This document shows positions 41,414 to 50,202 of a DNA stretch of 63,986 nucleotides, in pieces. Under the pieces are notes generated by a model. That model saw only the letters and a program-made list of their open reading frames with translations, was not told the origin of the DNA and did no database searches. Position 1 is the stretch's first letter. Every line of letters begins with the position of its first letter. The stretch is from CAIKMD01 sp963729935 (GTDB lineage: Bacteria > Pseudomonadota > Alphaproteobacteria > ATCC43930 > CGMCC-115725): NCBI GenBank assembly GCA_963729935.1, contig CAVSPW010000001.1:1-63986 (forward strand). The letters run 5' to 3'. The position numbers and the translations under genes were made by a program.

Positions 41414-42745
41414 ATGACCACGACTTATTCGCTTTTTGGCCACAGCCGATCCGATGCGATCCTCGGTTTTCACTGGGGTCGTGCCGTGAGCGCGGGCGCC
41501 TTTCTCGCCGAGAGCGCCGCGCTTGCCTCTCGGCTGCTGCCGCGCCGCCACATGGTCAATCTTTGCACCGATCGCTATCGCTTCACGGTTGGCCTTGCCG
41601 CCGCTCTGATGCGCGAGCAGGTGAGTCTCATGCCGCCGAACGAAGCGCCCGGCACGCTCGACCAGCTTGCCGGGGAATTCCCGGACCTCTATTGCCTCCA
41701 TGATGGCCCGTCAACTCATCTCTCGCTCCCGAGCCTCGCCTATCCGGAGCGATGCGACGCGGCGGCAGAGGCGCCCCCGATCCCTGCTTTCCCGGCGGAA
41801 CAGGAAGCGGTGGTCCTCTTCACCTCCGGCTCGACCGGACGGCCGACGCCTCATCCCAAACGCTGGGGCTCCCTGGTGCGCGCTTCGCGCGCAGCCGGCA
41901 AGCGGCTGGGCATAGCCGACTTGCCTGGCGCGACGATCATCGGGACGGTGCCGCAGCAGCACAGTTACGGCCTCGAATCAACCGTGCTTCTCGCCCTGCA
42001 GCATGGCCTCGCGCTCCAGGGCGCGCGACCCTTTTATCCGGCCGACATCATCACCTGCCTGGCCGAGACGGCGCGACCGCGCATCCTCGTCACCACGCCG
42101 ATCCATCTGCGCGCGCTTCTCGCGGATGAGTCCGTCTTGCCACCCGTCGACCTCATCATCAGCGCGACCGCGCCGCTCTCGCCGCAATTGGCCGGCGAGG
42201 CCGAGCGGCGATTTCGAAGCCGCCTGCTCGAAATCTATGGCTGCTCCGAGGCCGGTCAACTCGCCGTGCGGCGTCCGATCGAAAGCGAGGCGTGGCAATG
42301 CCTCGATACCATCCGATTGCACCAGAACGACGCCGGCACCTGGGCGTCGGAGGAAGACGGTGAAAGTCCGGTCCTGCTCAACGACGTGATCGAGTTGCGC
42401 GGCGCGGACGGCTTCCTGCTGCACGGCCGCACGGCCGACCTCGTCAATATCGCAGGCAAGCGCACCTCGCTCGCCCATCTCAATTATCATCTGAATTCGA
42501 TCGAGGGCGTCATCGACGGCGTCTTCTTCATGCCGGAGGAAGACGGCAAGGGCACGACGCGGCTCATGGCCTTCGCCGTCGCGCCAACTCTATCGCCCGA
42601 AGCAATCGTTGCCGGCTTGCGCCAGCGGATCGACGCCGCCTTCATCCCGCGGCCGCTTCGCATCGTCGATTCGCTGCCGCGCAATCCTCTCGGGAAACTG
42701 CCGCGCGAAGCGATACGCTGCCTCGCAGCGGAATCGACCCGGTAG
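41414..42745 (+). CDS. AMP-dependent acyl-ACP/CoA ligase of the aryl-polyene cluster (ApeH-like)
   Basis: A 443-residue adenylate-forming enzyme. The P-loop-like core is LFTSGSTGRPTPHPKRW, the central motif is LEIYGCSEAGQLA, and the C-terminal catalytic Lys is in LPRNPLGKLPREAIR. It should activate the aromatic starter acid (for example a hydroxybenzoate or coumarate) and load it on the ACP. The protein is shorter than standard acyl-CoA synthetases (about 500-550), as is usual for the group. No gene making the starter acid is in the island. Confidence 0.88.
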   Translation: MTTTYSLFGHSRSDAILGFHWGRAVSAGAFLAESAALASRLLPRRHMVNLCTDRYRFTVGLAAALMREQVSLMPPNEAPGTLDQLAGEFPDLYCLHDGPSTHLSLPSLAYPERCDAAAEAPPIPAFPAEQEAVVLFTSGSTGRPTPHPKRWGSLVRASRAAGKRLGIADLPGATIIGTVPQQHSYGLESTVLLALQHGLALQGARPFYPADIITCLAETARPRILVTTPIHLRALLADESVLPPVDLIISATAPLSPQLAGEAERRFRSRLLEIYGCSEAGQLAVRRPIESEAWQCLDTIRLHQNDAGTWASEEDGESPVLLNDVIELRGADGFLLHGRTADLVNIAGKRTSLAHLNYHLNSIEGVIDGVFFMPEEDGKGTTRLMAFAVAPTLSPEAIVAGLRQRIDAAFIPRPLRIVDSLPRNPLGKLPREAIRCLAAESTR

Positions 42746-42760
42746 CGCCGGAATACCATC

Positions 42761-43069
42761 GTGCCTGGCTCCGTCGACAAGCACTTCGCGCTCGATCACC
42801 CGACCGCTGCGGGGCATTTTCCCGGCAATCCGATCATACCGGGCGCGCTGCTCCTCGACAGCGTGATACACGCCATTTTCGGCGCAGGGCCGATATCGAC
42901 CCCTTACGAGATCCGCGCGGTCAAATTCCTTCGGCCCGTGCGCCCGGGCGACGGCATCCGCATCGAGTGGCATGACGTGCGCGGCGAGACACGCTTCCAA
43001 TGCGCGGTCATCGACAATGCGGAAATTGCACTCACCGGAACGCTCCGTCTCAAAACCGGATCGGAATGA
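42761..43069 (+). CDS. FabZ/FabA-like hotdog dehydratase, short form (ApeI-like)
   Basis: A 102-residue single-hotdog protein with the FabZ signature (FALDHPTAAGHFPGNPIIPG), in which the His is the catalytic base. The Glu of canonical FabZ is not obvious in this short version, so it may act with the second hotdog protein of the island (51,010). Start is GTG 42761; the stop of the ligase gene lies in the same frame 15 nt upstream, so no longer form is possible. Its stop overlaps the next ATG. Confidence 0.83.
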   Translation: MPGSVDKHFALDHPTAAGHFPGNPIIPGALLLDSVIHAIFGAGPISTPYEIRAVKFLRPVRPGDGIRIEWHDVRGETRFQCAVIDNAEIALTGTLRLKTGSE

Positions 43070-43974
43070 GCCGTCCGCGCAACGATAACGGAAGCTGGCC
43101 GACGCGCGGCGAGCGGGGCGCCGCGGTCGCGATCAGGCTGATCGTCTGGATCGCCCTCCATCTGGGTCGGCCCCTGACGCGCCTCCTGCTCTATCCGATC
43201 TGCCTCTACTTTCTGGTCTTCTCCAAAGGTTCGCGAGCGGCGTCCGGCGGCTATCTGCGCCGCGTGCTTGGTCATGAACCGCGGCTGAGCGATTTCTTCC
43301 GTCATTATTTTGCCTTCGCCTCCTGCGTGCTCGATCGGGTCTATCTGCTCAACAACCAGACCGAGCTCTTCGACATCGCAATCGACGGCGAGGAACTCGC
43401 CAAGGCAGAACTCGCGCGCGGCGCCGGCTGTTTTCTTTTCGGCGCGCATATCGGGAGTTTTGAAATCCTGCGCGCGTTGGGCCACCGCCAGCCCAATATA
43501 AAGCTCAGCCTCCTGATGTACGAAGAGAACGCGCGCAAGATCAATTCCGTGCTCAACGCCATCAATCCCGACCTCTCGCTCGAAGTCATCGCTCTTGGCC
43601 GCTTCGATTCGATGCTGTTGGTCGAGCAGCGGCTGGATCAGGGGCACCTCATCGGCATACTCGCCGATCGCGGCCTTTCGCCCGGCGAAGAAGAAGCCAG
43701 CATCGACTTTCTCGGCGACAAAGCGCGCTTTCCCGTCGGCCCGTTCCGTCTCGCCGCGATCTTGCGCCGGCCCGTCTTCCTGATGGTCGGCCTCTATCGC
43801 GGCGGAAGACGCTATGAGGTTCATTTCGAGCCGCTCGTCGATTTTACCGACCTGCCGCGCGGCGCCCAAAACGAGGAAGTGGCTCTCGCCATCCGCCGTT
43901 ATGTCGTCCGGCTCGAACATTATTGCCGCCGGGCGCCCTATAACTGGTTCAATTTCTACGATTTCTGGAAGTGA
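43066..43974 (+). CDS. LpxL/HtrB-family acyltransferase of the aryl-polyene cluster
   Basis: A 302-residue protein with an N-terminal hydrophobic anchor (IRLIVWIALHLGRPLTRLLL) and a lysophospholipid acyltransferase domain. The HX4E motif is GAHIGSFEIL, and ILADRGLSPGEEEASIDFLG with PVGPFRLAAILRRPVFLM follow as in lipid A late acyltransferases. In aryl-polyene clusters such enzymes transfer an acyl or polyenoyl chain to a lipid head group. The ATG overlaps the preceding stop (ATGA). Confidence 0.88.
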   Translation: MSRPRNDNGSWPTRGERGAAVAIRLIVWIALHLGRPLTRLLLYPICLYFLVFSKGSRAASGGYLRRVLGHEPRLSDFFRHYFAFASCVLDRVYLLNNQTELFDIAIDGEELAKAELARGAGCFLFGAHIGSFEILRALGHRQPNIKLSLLMYEENARKINSVLNAINPDLSLEVIALGRFDSMLLVEQRLDQGHLIGILADRGLSPGEEEASIDFLGDKARFPVGPFRLAAILRRPVFLMVGLYRGGRRYEVHFEPLVDFTDLPRGAQNEEVALAIRRYVVRLEHYCRRAPYNWFNFYDFWK

Positions 43975-43981
43975 GGCCGTT

Positions 43982-44578
43982 TTGCCGCGTTGGTCTTTCG
44001 CGCTCGCCCTGATCGCCGCCGCGGCGCTTCGCGCAATGCCGGTCGCCGCGCAGGCGCCCGCGCCCGCTCCCAGTTGGAGCCTTCCGGATTTGATGCAGCG
44101 CTTTGCCGCGGTCAAGACTGCGTCCGCGCACTTCGTCGAGCGCAAATATCTGCACATGCTGAAGGAGCCGATCGAGGACAGCGGCACGCTCTTCTATCGC
44201 GCGCCGGCTCAGCTGCGCAAAGACACGCTCAAGCCGCAATACGAGCATCTGATCGTCGATCATGATTTGCTGACCATCGAACGCGACGACAAGTCGCAGA
44301 CCTTGAGGCTCGACGACTACCCGCAGATTTGGGCAATCATCGAGGGCATCCGCGCTACGCTCGCGGGCGATCGCCCGGCGCTCGAAAACTATTACCGGCT
44401 GAACCTCGAAGGAAACGTCGATGCTTGGCAATTGTCGCTCGAGCCGAAAGACTTCAAGATCAAGGAACTCATCCGAGTGATCCGGATTTTCGGCAGCGGC
44501 GCCCACATCAAGCGCATCGACACCGAAGAGAGCGATGGCGACAGATCCGAAATGACGATCACCGAGGACGTTCCGTGA
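43982..44578 (+). CDS. LolA-like periplasmic lipoprotein carrier (ApeL-like)
   Basis: A 198-residue exported protein: signal peptide FALALIAAAALRAMPVAAQA, then a LolA-type beta sandwich (LPDLMQRFAAVKTASAHFVE, TLFYRAPAQLRKDTLKPQYE). Clusters of this type carry their own LolA, probably to move the finished lipid-like polyene across the periplasm. TTG 43982 is the only suitable start in frame. The stop overlaps the exporter's start as GTGA. Confidence 0.86.
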   Translation: MPRWSFALALIAAAALRAMPVAAQAPAPAPSWSLPDLMQRFAAVKTASAHFVERKYLHMLKEPIEDSGTLFYRAPAQLRKDTLKPQYEHLIVDHDLLTIERDDKSQTLRLDDYPQIWAIIEGIRATLAGDRPALENYYRLNLEGNVDAWQLSLEPKDFKIKELIRVIRIFGSGAHIKRIDTEESDGDRSEMTITEDVP

Positions 44579-46938
44579 TCCGCGGCGCAAAGACGGCGCT
44601 GGGAATCTGGCTTGTCGCGATCAGCGGATGCATCGGCGTCATCGCAACCACGCGCTTCAGCGCGGACATGACCGCTTTCCTGCCGCGCTCCCCCTCGCCG
44701 GCCGAGGAAATCCTCGTCGAGCAGATGCAGAACGGCGTGGCCTCGCGACTCGTTCTGATCGCGATCGAGGGCGCTCCCGCTCCCGTCCTCGCCAATCTTA
44801 GCAAAAATTTCGCGCAGCGCTTGCGCGGCGACGCCGCGTTCGTGCTGATCAACAATGGCGAGACCACGGGCGCCACGGGCGGGGCCGACGCCGACAACGA
44901 CTTCGTGTGGCGCAACCGCTACCTCCTGAGCCCCGGCGTGACGCCCGCACGTTTCACCGTCGAAGGACTACGGGCCGCGCTCAACGCCGACCTTCAATTG
45001 CTTGGCTCCGATCTCGGCGGCGCCGTGAAGCGAAGCCTGCCGGCCGATCCGACGGGCGAGATTCTCACACTCGTCGGCCAATTCACCGGTGGGGCGCATC
45101 CCGCCCGGCGCGACGGGGTATGGTTCTCCTCGGATGGCCGCCGCGCATTGCTCGTGGCGCAAACCCGCGCTGCGGGTTTCGATATTGCACGGGAAGAACA
45201 GGCGCTCGCTGCGCTCGACAGCGCCTTCGCCGCGGCGCGGAGCGCGACCACCGGAGCGGCTCAGGCGCGGCTGCTCGCGACCGGCCCCGCGGTTTTCGCG
45301 GTCCACACCAAGACCGAGATGAAAGAGGACATCACGCGTTTGTCGATGATTGCGACGCTCCTCGTGTCTGCAATATTGCTCTTCACCTACCGATCGGCGC
45401 GCGTTCTCGTCCTGGCGCTGGTGCCGGTCGCCAGCGGAGCGCTGGCTGGCATCGCCGCAGTGAGCCTGGGCTTCGGCTTCGTCCACGGCATCACGCTCGG
45501 CTTCGGCGTGACGTTGATCGGCGAGGCCGTGGACTATGCTATCTACCTCTTCACCCAAACTGCGCCCGGCGCGTCTGCCGCCGCGACCTTGCCGAGAATT
45601 TGGCCAATCCTGCAATTGGGCGTCCTCATCTCGGTTTGCGGCTTCAGTGCCATGTTATTCTCGAGTTTCACCGGTTTTGCGCAATTGGGTCTGTTCTCGA
45701 TCACCGGACTCCTGACCGCCGTCGCGGTCACGCGATTCGTGCTGCCGGCACTCCTGCCACCCGATTTTGCGACGGCCCGATCGGCCTTCTTTGCCCCCGC
45801 CTTGCTCGTCGTCGTCCAGCGCTCACGGGCTTTACGCCTCCCCGTTTTCGTGCTGATCGCCGCCTCGCTGGCGCTTCTGCTGCTGCATCGAGGCGGAATG
45901 TGGGAGGACGATCTTTCGAGTCTCAGTCCCATTCCATCCGGCGATCAAGAACTCGACCGAACCCTGCGCGGCGATATCGGCGCGCCCGATCTGCGCTACC
46001 TCATCATCCTCTCGGCACCCGAGGAGGAGGAGACGCTCGCCGCGAGCGAGCGCTTGTCGGGACTGCTCGATAAGCTCGCCGGCCAGCACGCCCTTGCCGG
46101 CTTCGATGCGCCGACCCTTTACCTGCCGAGCGCTGCGACCCAGCGCGCAAGGCTGGCGGCCCTGCCCGACCCTGTGACGCTCGGCGCCCGGCTGGCGGCC
46201 GCGCTGCAAGGATTGCCGTTCCAGGCCGGCCTGTTCGATCCCTTCATCGCCGACGTTGAGGCCGCGCGCGCGCGCCCGATCCTCGATCGCTCGGCGTTCG
46301 AGGGAACGAGCCTGGCGCTGAAGCTCGATTCGCTGCTGTTCGAACGCCACGGCGCCTGGACCGCGCTCCTGTCGCTGCGCGGCGTCGCCGATCCGGCATT
46401 GGTCGCCCGTGCTATCGCGCAAAGCGGCGAACGAGGCGCGATTTTCGTCGATCTCAAGGCTCAATCCAACGAACTGCTCGAAACCTATCGCCGCGAAGCA
46501 CTCATGCTCGCGCTGATCGGAAGCCTGGTCATTGTCGTGCTTTTGGCGGCGAGCCTGCGATCGGTGCGGCGCGTCGCGCTGGTGGTAGCGCCGCTCGCGG
46601 CCTCGGTCATTTTGACCACCGCCCTATTGACCATCGGCGCCGAGAGACTCTCGATCTTCAATCTCGTCGGCCTGCTGCTGACGGTCGCGGTCGGATCGAA
46701 TTACTGCATTTTCTTCGAGCGGCAGGATTGGGCCGATCCGAATAGCGAACGCATGGTCGCCTCGCTCGTGCTTGCCAATATCTGCACGGTGATCGGGTTC
46801 GGGATCCTCTCTTTCGCCCGGCTGCCGGTGCTGCATGGAATCGGCATGACCGTCGCGATTGGGGCATTCTTGAGCCTCGTCTTCTCGGCGATCGTCACGA
46901 GCCACGGCGTTGCCGAGCCGTCGAGCGGGGTCCGATGA
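44575..46938 (+). CDS. MMPL/RND-family exporter of the aryl-polyene cluster (ApeM-like)
   Basis: A 787-residue RND-superfamily protein with about 12 transmembrane helices in two repeats. The N-terminal helix (ALGIWLVAISGCIGVIATT) is followed by a periplasmic domain and the helices LVSAILLFTYRSARVLVLAL, GFVHGITLGFGVTLIGEAVD and others; a second periplasmic domain and repeat (LVGLLLTVAVGSNYCIFFER) follow. MMPL members export complex lipids, which fits transport of the polyene lipid out of the inner membrane. The GTG 44575 start overlaps the LolA stop. An upstream open frame was rejected because it is LolA coding in another frame. Confidence 0.91.
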   Translation: MIRGAKTALGIWLVAISGCIGVIATTRFSADMTAFLPRSPSPAEEILVEQMQNGVASRLVLIAIEGAPAPVLANLSKNFAQRLRGDAAFVLINNGETTGATGGADADNDFVWRNRYLLSPGVTPARFTVEGLRAALNADLQLLGSDLGGAVKRSLPADPTGEILTLVGQFTGGAHPARRDGVWFSSDGRRALLVAQTRAAGFDIAREEQALAALDSAFAAARSATTGAAQARLLATGPAVFAVHTKTEMKEDITRLSMIATLLVSAILLFTYRSARVLVLALVPVASGALAGIAAVSLGFGFVHGITLGFGVTLIGEAVDYAIYLFTQTAPGASAAATLPRIWPILQLGVLISVCGFSAMLFSSFTGFAQLGLFSITGLLTAVAVTRFVLPALLPPDFATARSAFFAPALLVVVQRSRALRLPVFVLIAASLALLLLHRGGMWEDDLSSLSPIPSGDQELDRTLRGDIGAPDLRYLIILSAPEEEETLAASERLSGLLDKLAGQHALAGFDAPTLYLPSAATQRARLAALPDPVTLGARLAAALQGLPFQAGLFDPFIADVEAARARPILDRSAFEGTSLALKLDSLLFERHGAWTALLSLRGVADPALVARAIAQSGERGAIFVDLKAQSNELLETYRREALMLALIGSLVIVVLLAASLRSVRRVALVVAPLAASVILTTALLTIGAERLSIFNLVGLLLTVAVGSNYCIFFERQDWADPNSERMVASLVLANICTVIGFGILSFARLPVLHGIGMTVAIGAFLSLVFSAIVTSHGVAEPSSGVR

Positions 46939-47612
46939 GCGGCCCCCCTCCCATCCGCACCGTCTTCCATCGTGCGCCACAGCCGCAGCCCGAGCCTGGC
47001 CTTTTGATCCTGTTACCCGGCTTCGACATGCGCGCCGAGGATTTCGTCACCCACGGCTTCATCGAGGTGGCGCAACGCTATGCACCGAACATTGATATCC
47101 TCGTAGCCGAGCCCGATCTCGATCTCTATCTCGACGGTGCGGTCGCCGAGCCCATCGCCGAGCTCATCCCGGCGAAGGGCGACAGCCGCTATTCCCGGAC
47201 CTGGCTCGCGGGGATCTCGCTGGGGGGCTTCGGTGCGCTGCTCGCGGCGGGACGGCACCGCGCCATCGAAGGCATCATCCTGATTGCGCCTTTTCTGGGC
47301 ACGCCCGGCCTCATCGCCGAGATCGACCGCGCCGGCGGGTTGGCCGATTGGGAGCCGGGCGCGGTCGCCCCGGACGATCACGAGCGCCGGCTGCTCGCGC
47401 GGCTGAAGCACTATGGCAGCGGCGCCGAGGAATGGCCGATCCTCCATCTCGGCTACGGGAGATCCGACCGCTTTGCCGGCGCCTCGCGGCTGCTCGCCGC
47501 GCTACTGCCGCCCGACCGGGTCTGCGCGATCAAGGGCGCGCATGATTGGCCGAGTTGGAGCCTTTTGTGGCGCCGCATCATCGCCGCCGATCCGCTCTCG
47601 GCCACCCGGTAG
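46935..47612 (+). CDS. Alpha/beta-hydrolase (esterase/thioesterase-like) in the pigment cluster
   Basis: A 225-residue alpha/beta-hydrolase. The nucleophile elbow is AGISLGGFGALL (Ser in GISLGG) and the likely catalytic His is in IKGAHDWPSW near the C-terminus; an Asp (GYGRSDRFAG) may complete the triad. No signal peptide, so it is cytoplasmic. It overlaps the exporter by 4 nt and so belongs to the operon. It is not part of the aryl-polyene clusters as I know them; editing of ACP-bound intermediates or removal of an ester are options. Confidence 0.8.
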   Translation: MSGPPPIRTVFHRAPQPQPEPGLLILLPGFDMRAEDFVTHGFIEVAQRYAPNIDILVAEPDLDLYLDGAVAEPIAELIPAKGDSRYSRTWLAGISLGGFGALLAAGRHRAIEGIILIAPFLGTPGLIAEIDRAGGLADWEPGAVAPDDHERRLLARLKHYGSGAEEWPILHLGYGRSDRFAGASRLLAALLPPDRVCAIKGAHDWPSWSLLWRRIIAADPLSATR

Positions 47613-47696
47613 CACGGCGGTCAAGTTGGCCGACGCTGGGCTTTTTTCAATCCTGTGTTGTATGCTGGGCCATTGTCATCACGTGGAAAGTCGCGA

Positions 47697-49001
47697 ATGC
47701 ATCGATATCGGGTCGCTTCCGCCATCGCCGCCACCTTATGGCTTGCGGGCTGCAATGCGACCTTCGATATCGCCGTTCCGCCCAGCGAAGAGAGACTCTA
47801 CGCACGGCTCTATCCCTATTACGCCGAGCTTTGCGCGGTTTCGCAAATCAAGAAGAAGCCCGGTTTTGGGGCCGATACCAGTGGCGGGTCGGGAGGTCAT
47901 TCTGTTCTTTACTTGAACGGGGTCTGCCGCGTGGCCGACGCGGGCTATCCGACCATCGCGCTGTGCGCGCCGGAAAGCCAGGCCGGCGAGCAGGGCGTCG
48001 GGCTCAGCGTCAACGCGCATTTCAAGAACGCGAACTGGGTCGCGACCGACGGACCCGATTTCTTCTTTCGCGGCGACCTGCCGCAAGGCGCGCGCCTGAC
48101 CCGCGCGGCCTATGAGAGGACCCAGGAAGAGGCCAAGAAAAAGGGTCTGCTTGACGGCATCGTGTTTCATTCGGTCGTGTTCGATGACATGCCGCCCGGC
48201 ACGGATCGGCGCGACTATAAATATGAGGTCTCGATCGCAACGGATTACGCGATTGCGTTCGGGCGCGACCGCTATTGCGCACGCGTGCCGATGAGCCGCG
48301 AGCAAATGGGCAAGGTCGTCATCTACCTCAACGGCGTCAACGCGGTTTATAAGGACGGCAAGAAGGATTTCGAGTGGAATGTGCTCGAAAACAACTGCAC
48401 CCATCTCGTCCACAACGCGCTCGCCGCTGCGGGTCTGTGGCAGGAATGGGAAACGGAGCGCTTCTTCCTGATCTCGGCCTTCGATTTCCCCGTCCCGAAA
48501 AACGAGTTCGTCAACACGATGCGGCGGACGAACGATATCGACCTGACCGATCTCGACGCGCTTTATCACGATCCGCCGGCGCGGCGCGCGCTGATGGAGG
48601 ACGGAAGCCTGCCCGAAGAGCCGGGCGGTCTGGCCGTGGCGGCACGGGTGATTCAGGACAACGATGTCTACGACACGGATCTGCGCCTGATTTTCTACGA
48701 TGATCCGATCTTCGGCTCTTATCAGCGACGCTTCGATGCGATCTTCTCGCAGCCGCGCTACACCGATATCGAGGCTAATCTGCGCTATTTCGCCGACCTC
48801 TACCGGCGCATCAAGGTGGAACGCCGGCCTCTGGCCAGGGACTTGACGCACGAATACGCGTCCGACCGCGCGCGCTTCACGGCGTTCTACGAACGTTTCT
48901 ACGCCTACATCGACCGCGAAAGCGCCGAGGTCGACAGGCGCCTCGCCCTCTTGGAACGCCACGCCCGGCTCGGAGAAGGCGCCGGCGGAACGATGCACTA
49001 G
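47697..49001 (+). CDS. Large putative lipoprotein with possible permuted papain-like fold, pigment cluster
   Basis: A 434-residue protein with a lipoprotein signal (ATLWLAGCNA, Cys about residue 19). Two blocks suggest a permuted NlpC/P60-like or DUF4105-like fold: SGGHSVLYLNGVC about residues 63-75, and NVLENNCTHLVHNALAAAG about 229-247. The first would give the catalytic His, the second the Cys. The C-terminal 130 residues are helical and rich in charged residues. Lipidation would place it at the outer membrane or the periplasmic face. Its position between hydrolase and ketosynthase ties it to the pigment pathway, perhaps as amidase, acyltransferase or assembly factor. The fold assignment is inference. 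Confidence 0.68.
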   Translation: MHRYRVASAIAATLWLAGCNATFDIAVPPSEERLYARLYPYYAELCAVSQIKKKPGFGADTSGGSGGHSVLYLNGVCRVADAGYPTIALCAPESQAGEQGVGLSVNAHFKNANWVATDGPDFFFRGDLPQGARLTRAAYERTQEEAKKKGLLDGIVFHSVVFDDMPPGTDRRDYKYEVSIATDYAIAFGRDRYCARVPMSREQMGKVVIYLNGVNAVYKDGKKDFEWNVLENNCTHLVHNALAAAGLWQEWETERFFLISAFDFPVPKNEFVNTMRRTNDIDLTDLDALYHDPPARRALMEDGSLPEEPGGLAVAARVIQDNDVYDTDLRLIFYDDPIFGSYQRRFDAIFSQPRYTDIEANLRYFADLYRRIKVERRPLARDLTHEYASDRARFTAFYERFYAYIDRESAEVDRRLALLERHARLGEGAGGTMH

Positions 49002-49011
49002 GGATCGCCGC

Positions 49012-50202
49012 TTGCAACCGCTTCGTCTCAGCGCTTTCTCCCTCGTCTCTTGCCTTGGCTTCGGTCTCGATGCGACGCTGACCGCGTTGCAGGCCGAACG
49101 GAGCGGGCTGCACCAACGTAGCTTCGATGCCGGCCTCACCACCCATGTCGGCGAAGTGTCCCTCGGCGAGGATTTCCGCTTGGACCAGGACCTCGCGGCT
49201 TTCGACTGCCGCAACAACCGGCTGGCGGCGGCGGCTCTGGCTCAGGACGAATTTTCCGACGCGGTTGCCGCCGCGCGCGAGCGCTACGGCGCCGAGCGCA
49301 TCGGCATCTTCCTTGGCACCAGCACCTCGGGCATCGCGCAGACCGAAGCGGCATACCGCCGCCGCGATCCCGAGACTGGCGCGCTCCCCGCCGATTATCA
49401 TTACGCCGAGACCCACAACACCTTCGCGCTGGGCGGCCTCGTCTCGCGCATCCTCCGCCTGCGCGGGCCAGCCGTCGTCGTCTCGGCGGCCTGCGCAACG
49501 ACGGCCAAGGCGTTCGGCAATGCCGCGCGCATGATCGCCGCCGGCCTGTGCGATGCGGCGATCGTCGGCGGCGCGGACTCGCTTTGCGCGACCACGATGT
49601 ATGGGTTTCGTTCCTTGGGCTTGATCGCGGAGGGGCCCTGCCGGCCTTTCGACGCCGCCCGCGACGGGATTTCGATCGGCGAGGCCGCCGGTTTCGCGCT
49701 CCTCGAAAAGCCCTTCCTTGGCGACGGCCGGGATGACATCCTGCTGCTCGGGCTCGGGGAGAGCAGCGACGCTTATCATATGTCGACGCCCGATCCGCAG
49801 GGCGCTGGCGCGCGTCTTGCGATGGAACGTGCGCTCGCTTCGGCCGAACTTGGCACCGCCGACATCGATTACGTCAACCTCCATGGCACGGCGACGCTCG
49901 TCGGTGATGCGGCGGAGGATAACGCGATCACCCAGCTCTTCGGGTCGGCGACGCCCTGCAGCTCGACCAAAGGCCACACCGGGCACACGCTCGGGGCGGC
50001 GGGTATTGTCGAAGCGATCATCGCGGCGCTGGCGATCCGCAACAGCTTCATGCCCGGCAGCCCGCAAACGCGCGCGATCGATCCCGCGCTGCACTGCCGC
50101 TATCTTCTGACGAGCCGCTCTGCCGCCGTCACGCGTGTCATGAGCAATTCCTTCGGCTTCGGGGGCAGCAATTGCAGCCTCATTCTCGGACGGGAACGAT
50201 AA
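49012..50202 (+). CDS. Beta-ketoacyl-ACP synthase of the aryl-polyene cluster (ApeO-like)
   Basis: A 396-residue ketosynthase with a full catalytic set: Cys161 (VSAACATTAKA), His291 (VNLHGTATLVGD) and His325 (KGHTGHTLGAAG). The C-terminal SNSFGFGGSNCSLILG is the normal end. It should extend the ACP-bound chain with malonyl units. The start is TTG 49012, 10 nt after the lipoprotein stop. The next gene shares two bases with its stop and looks like the chain-length-factor partner. Confidence 0.92.
   Translation: MQPLRLSAFSLVSCLGFGLDATLTALQAERSGLHQRSFDAGLTTHVGEVSLGEDFRLDQDLAAFDCRNNRLAAAALAQDEFSDAVAAARERYGAERIGIFLGTSTSGIAQTEAAYRRRDPETGALPADYHYAETHNTFALGGLVSRILRLRGPAVVVSAACATTAKAFGNAARMIAAGLCDAAIVGGADSLCATTMYGFRSLGLIAEGPCRPFDAARDGISIGEAAGFALLEKPFLGDGRDDILLLGLGESSDAYHMSTPDPQGAGARLAMERALASAELGTADIDYVNLHGTATLVGDAAEDNAITQLFGSATPCSSTKGHTGHTLGAAGIVEAIIAALAIRNSFMPGSPQTRAIDPALHCRYLLTSRSAAVTRVMSNSFGFGGSNCSLILGRER

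Noticed and set aside
44329..46938. An 869-codon exporter frame
   Set aside because: The first 82 codons are out-of-frame LolA-like gene sequence; GTG 44575 overlapping the preceding stop is the sensible start.
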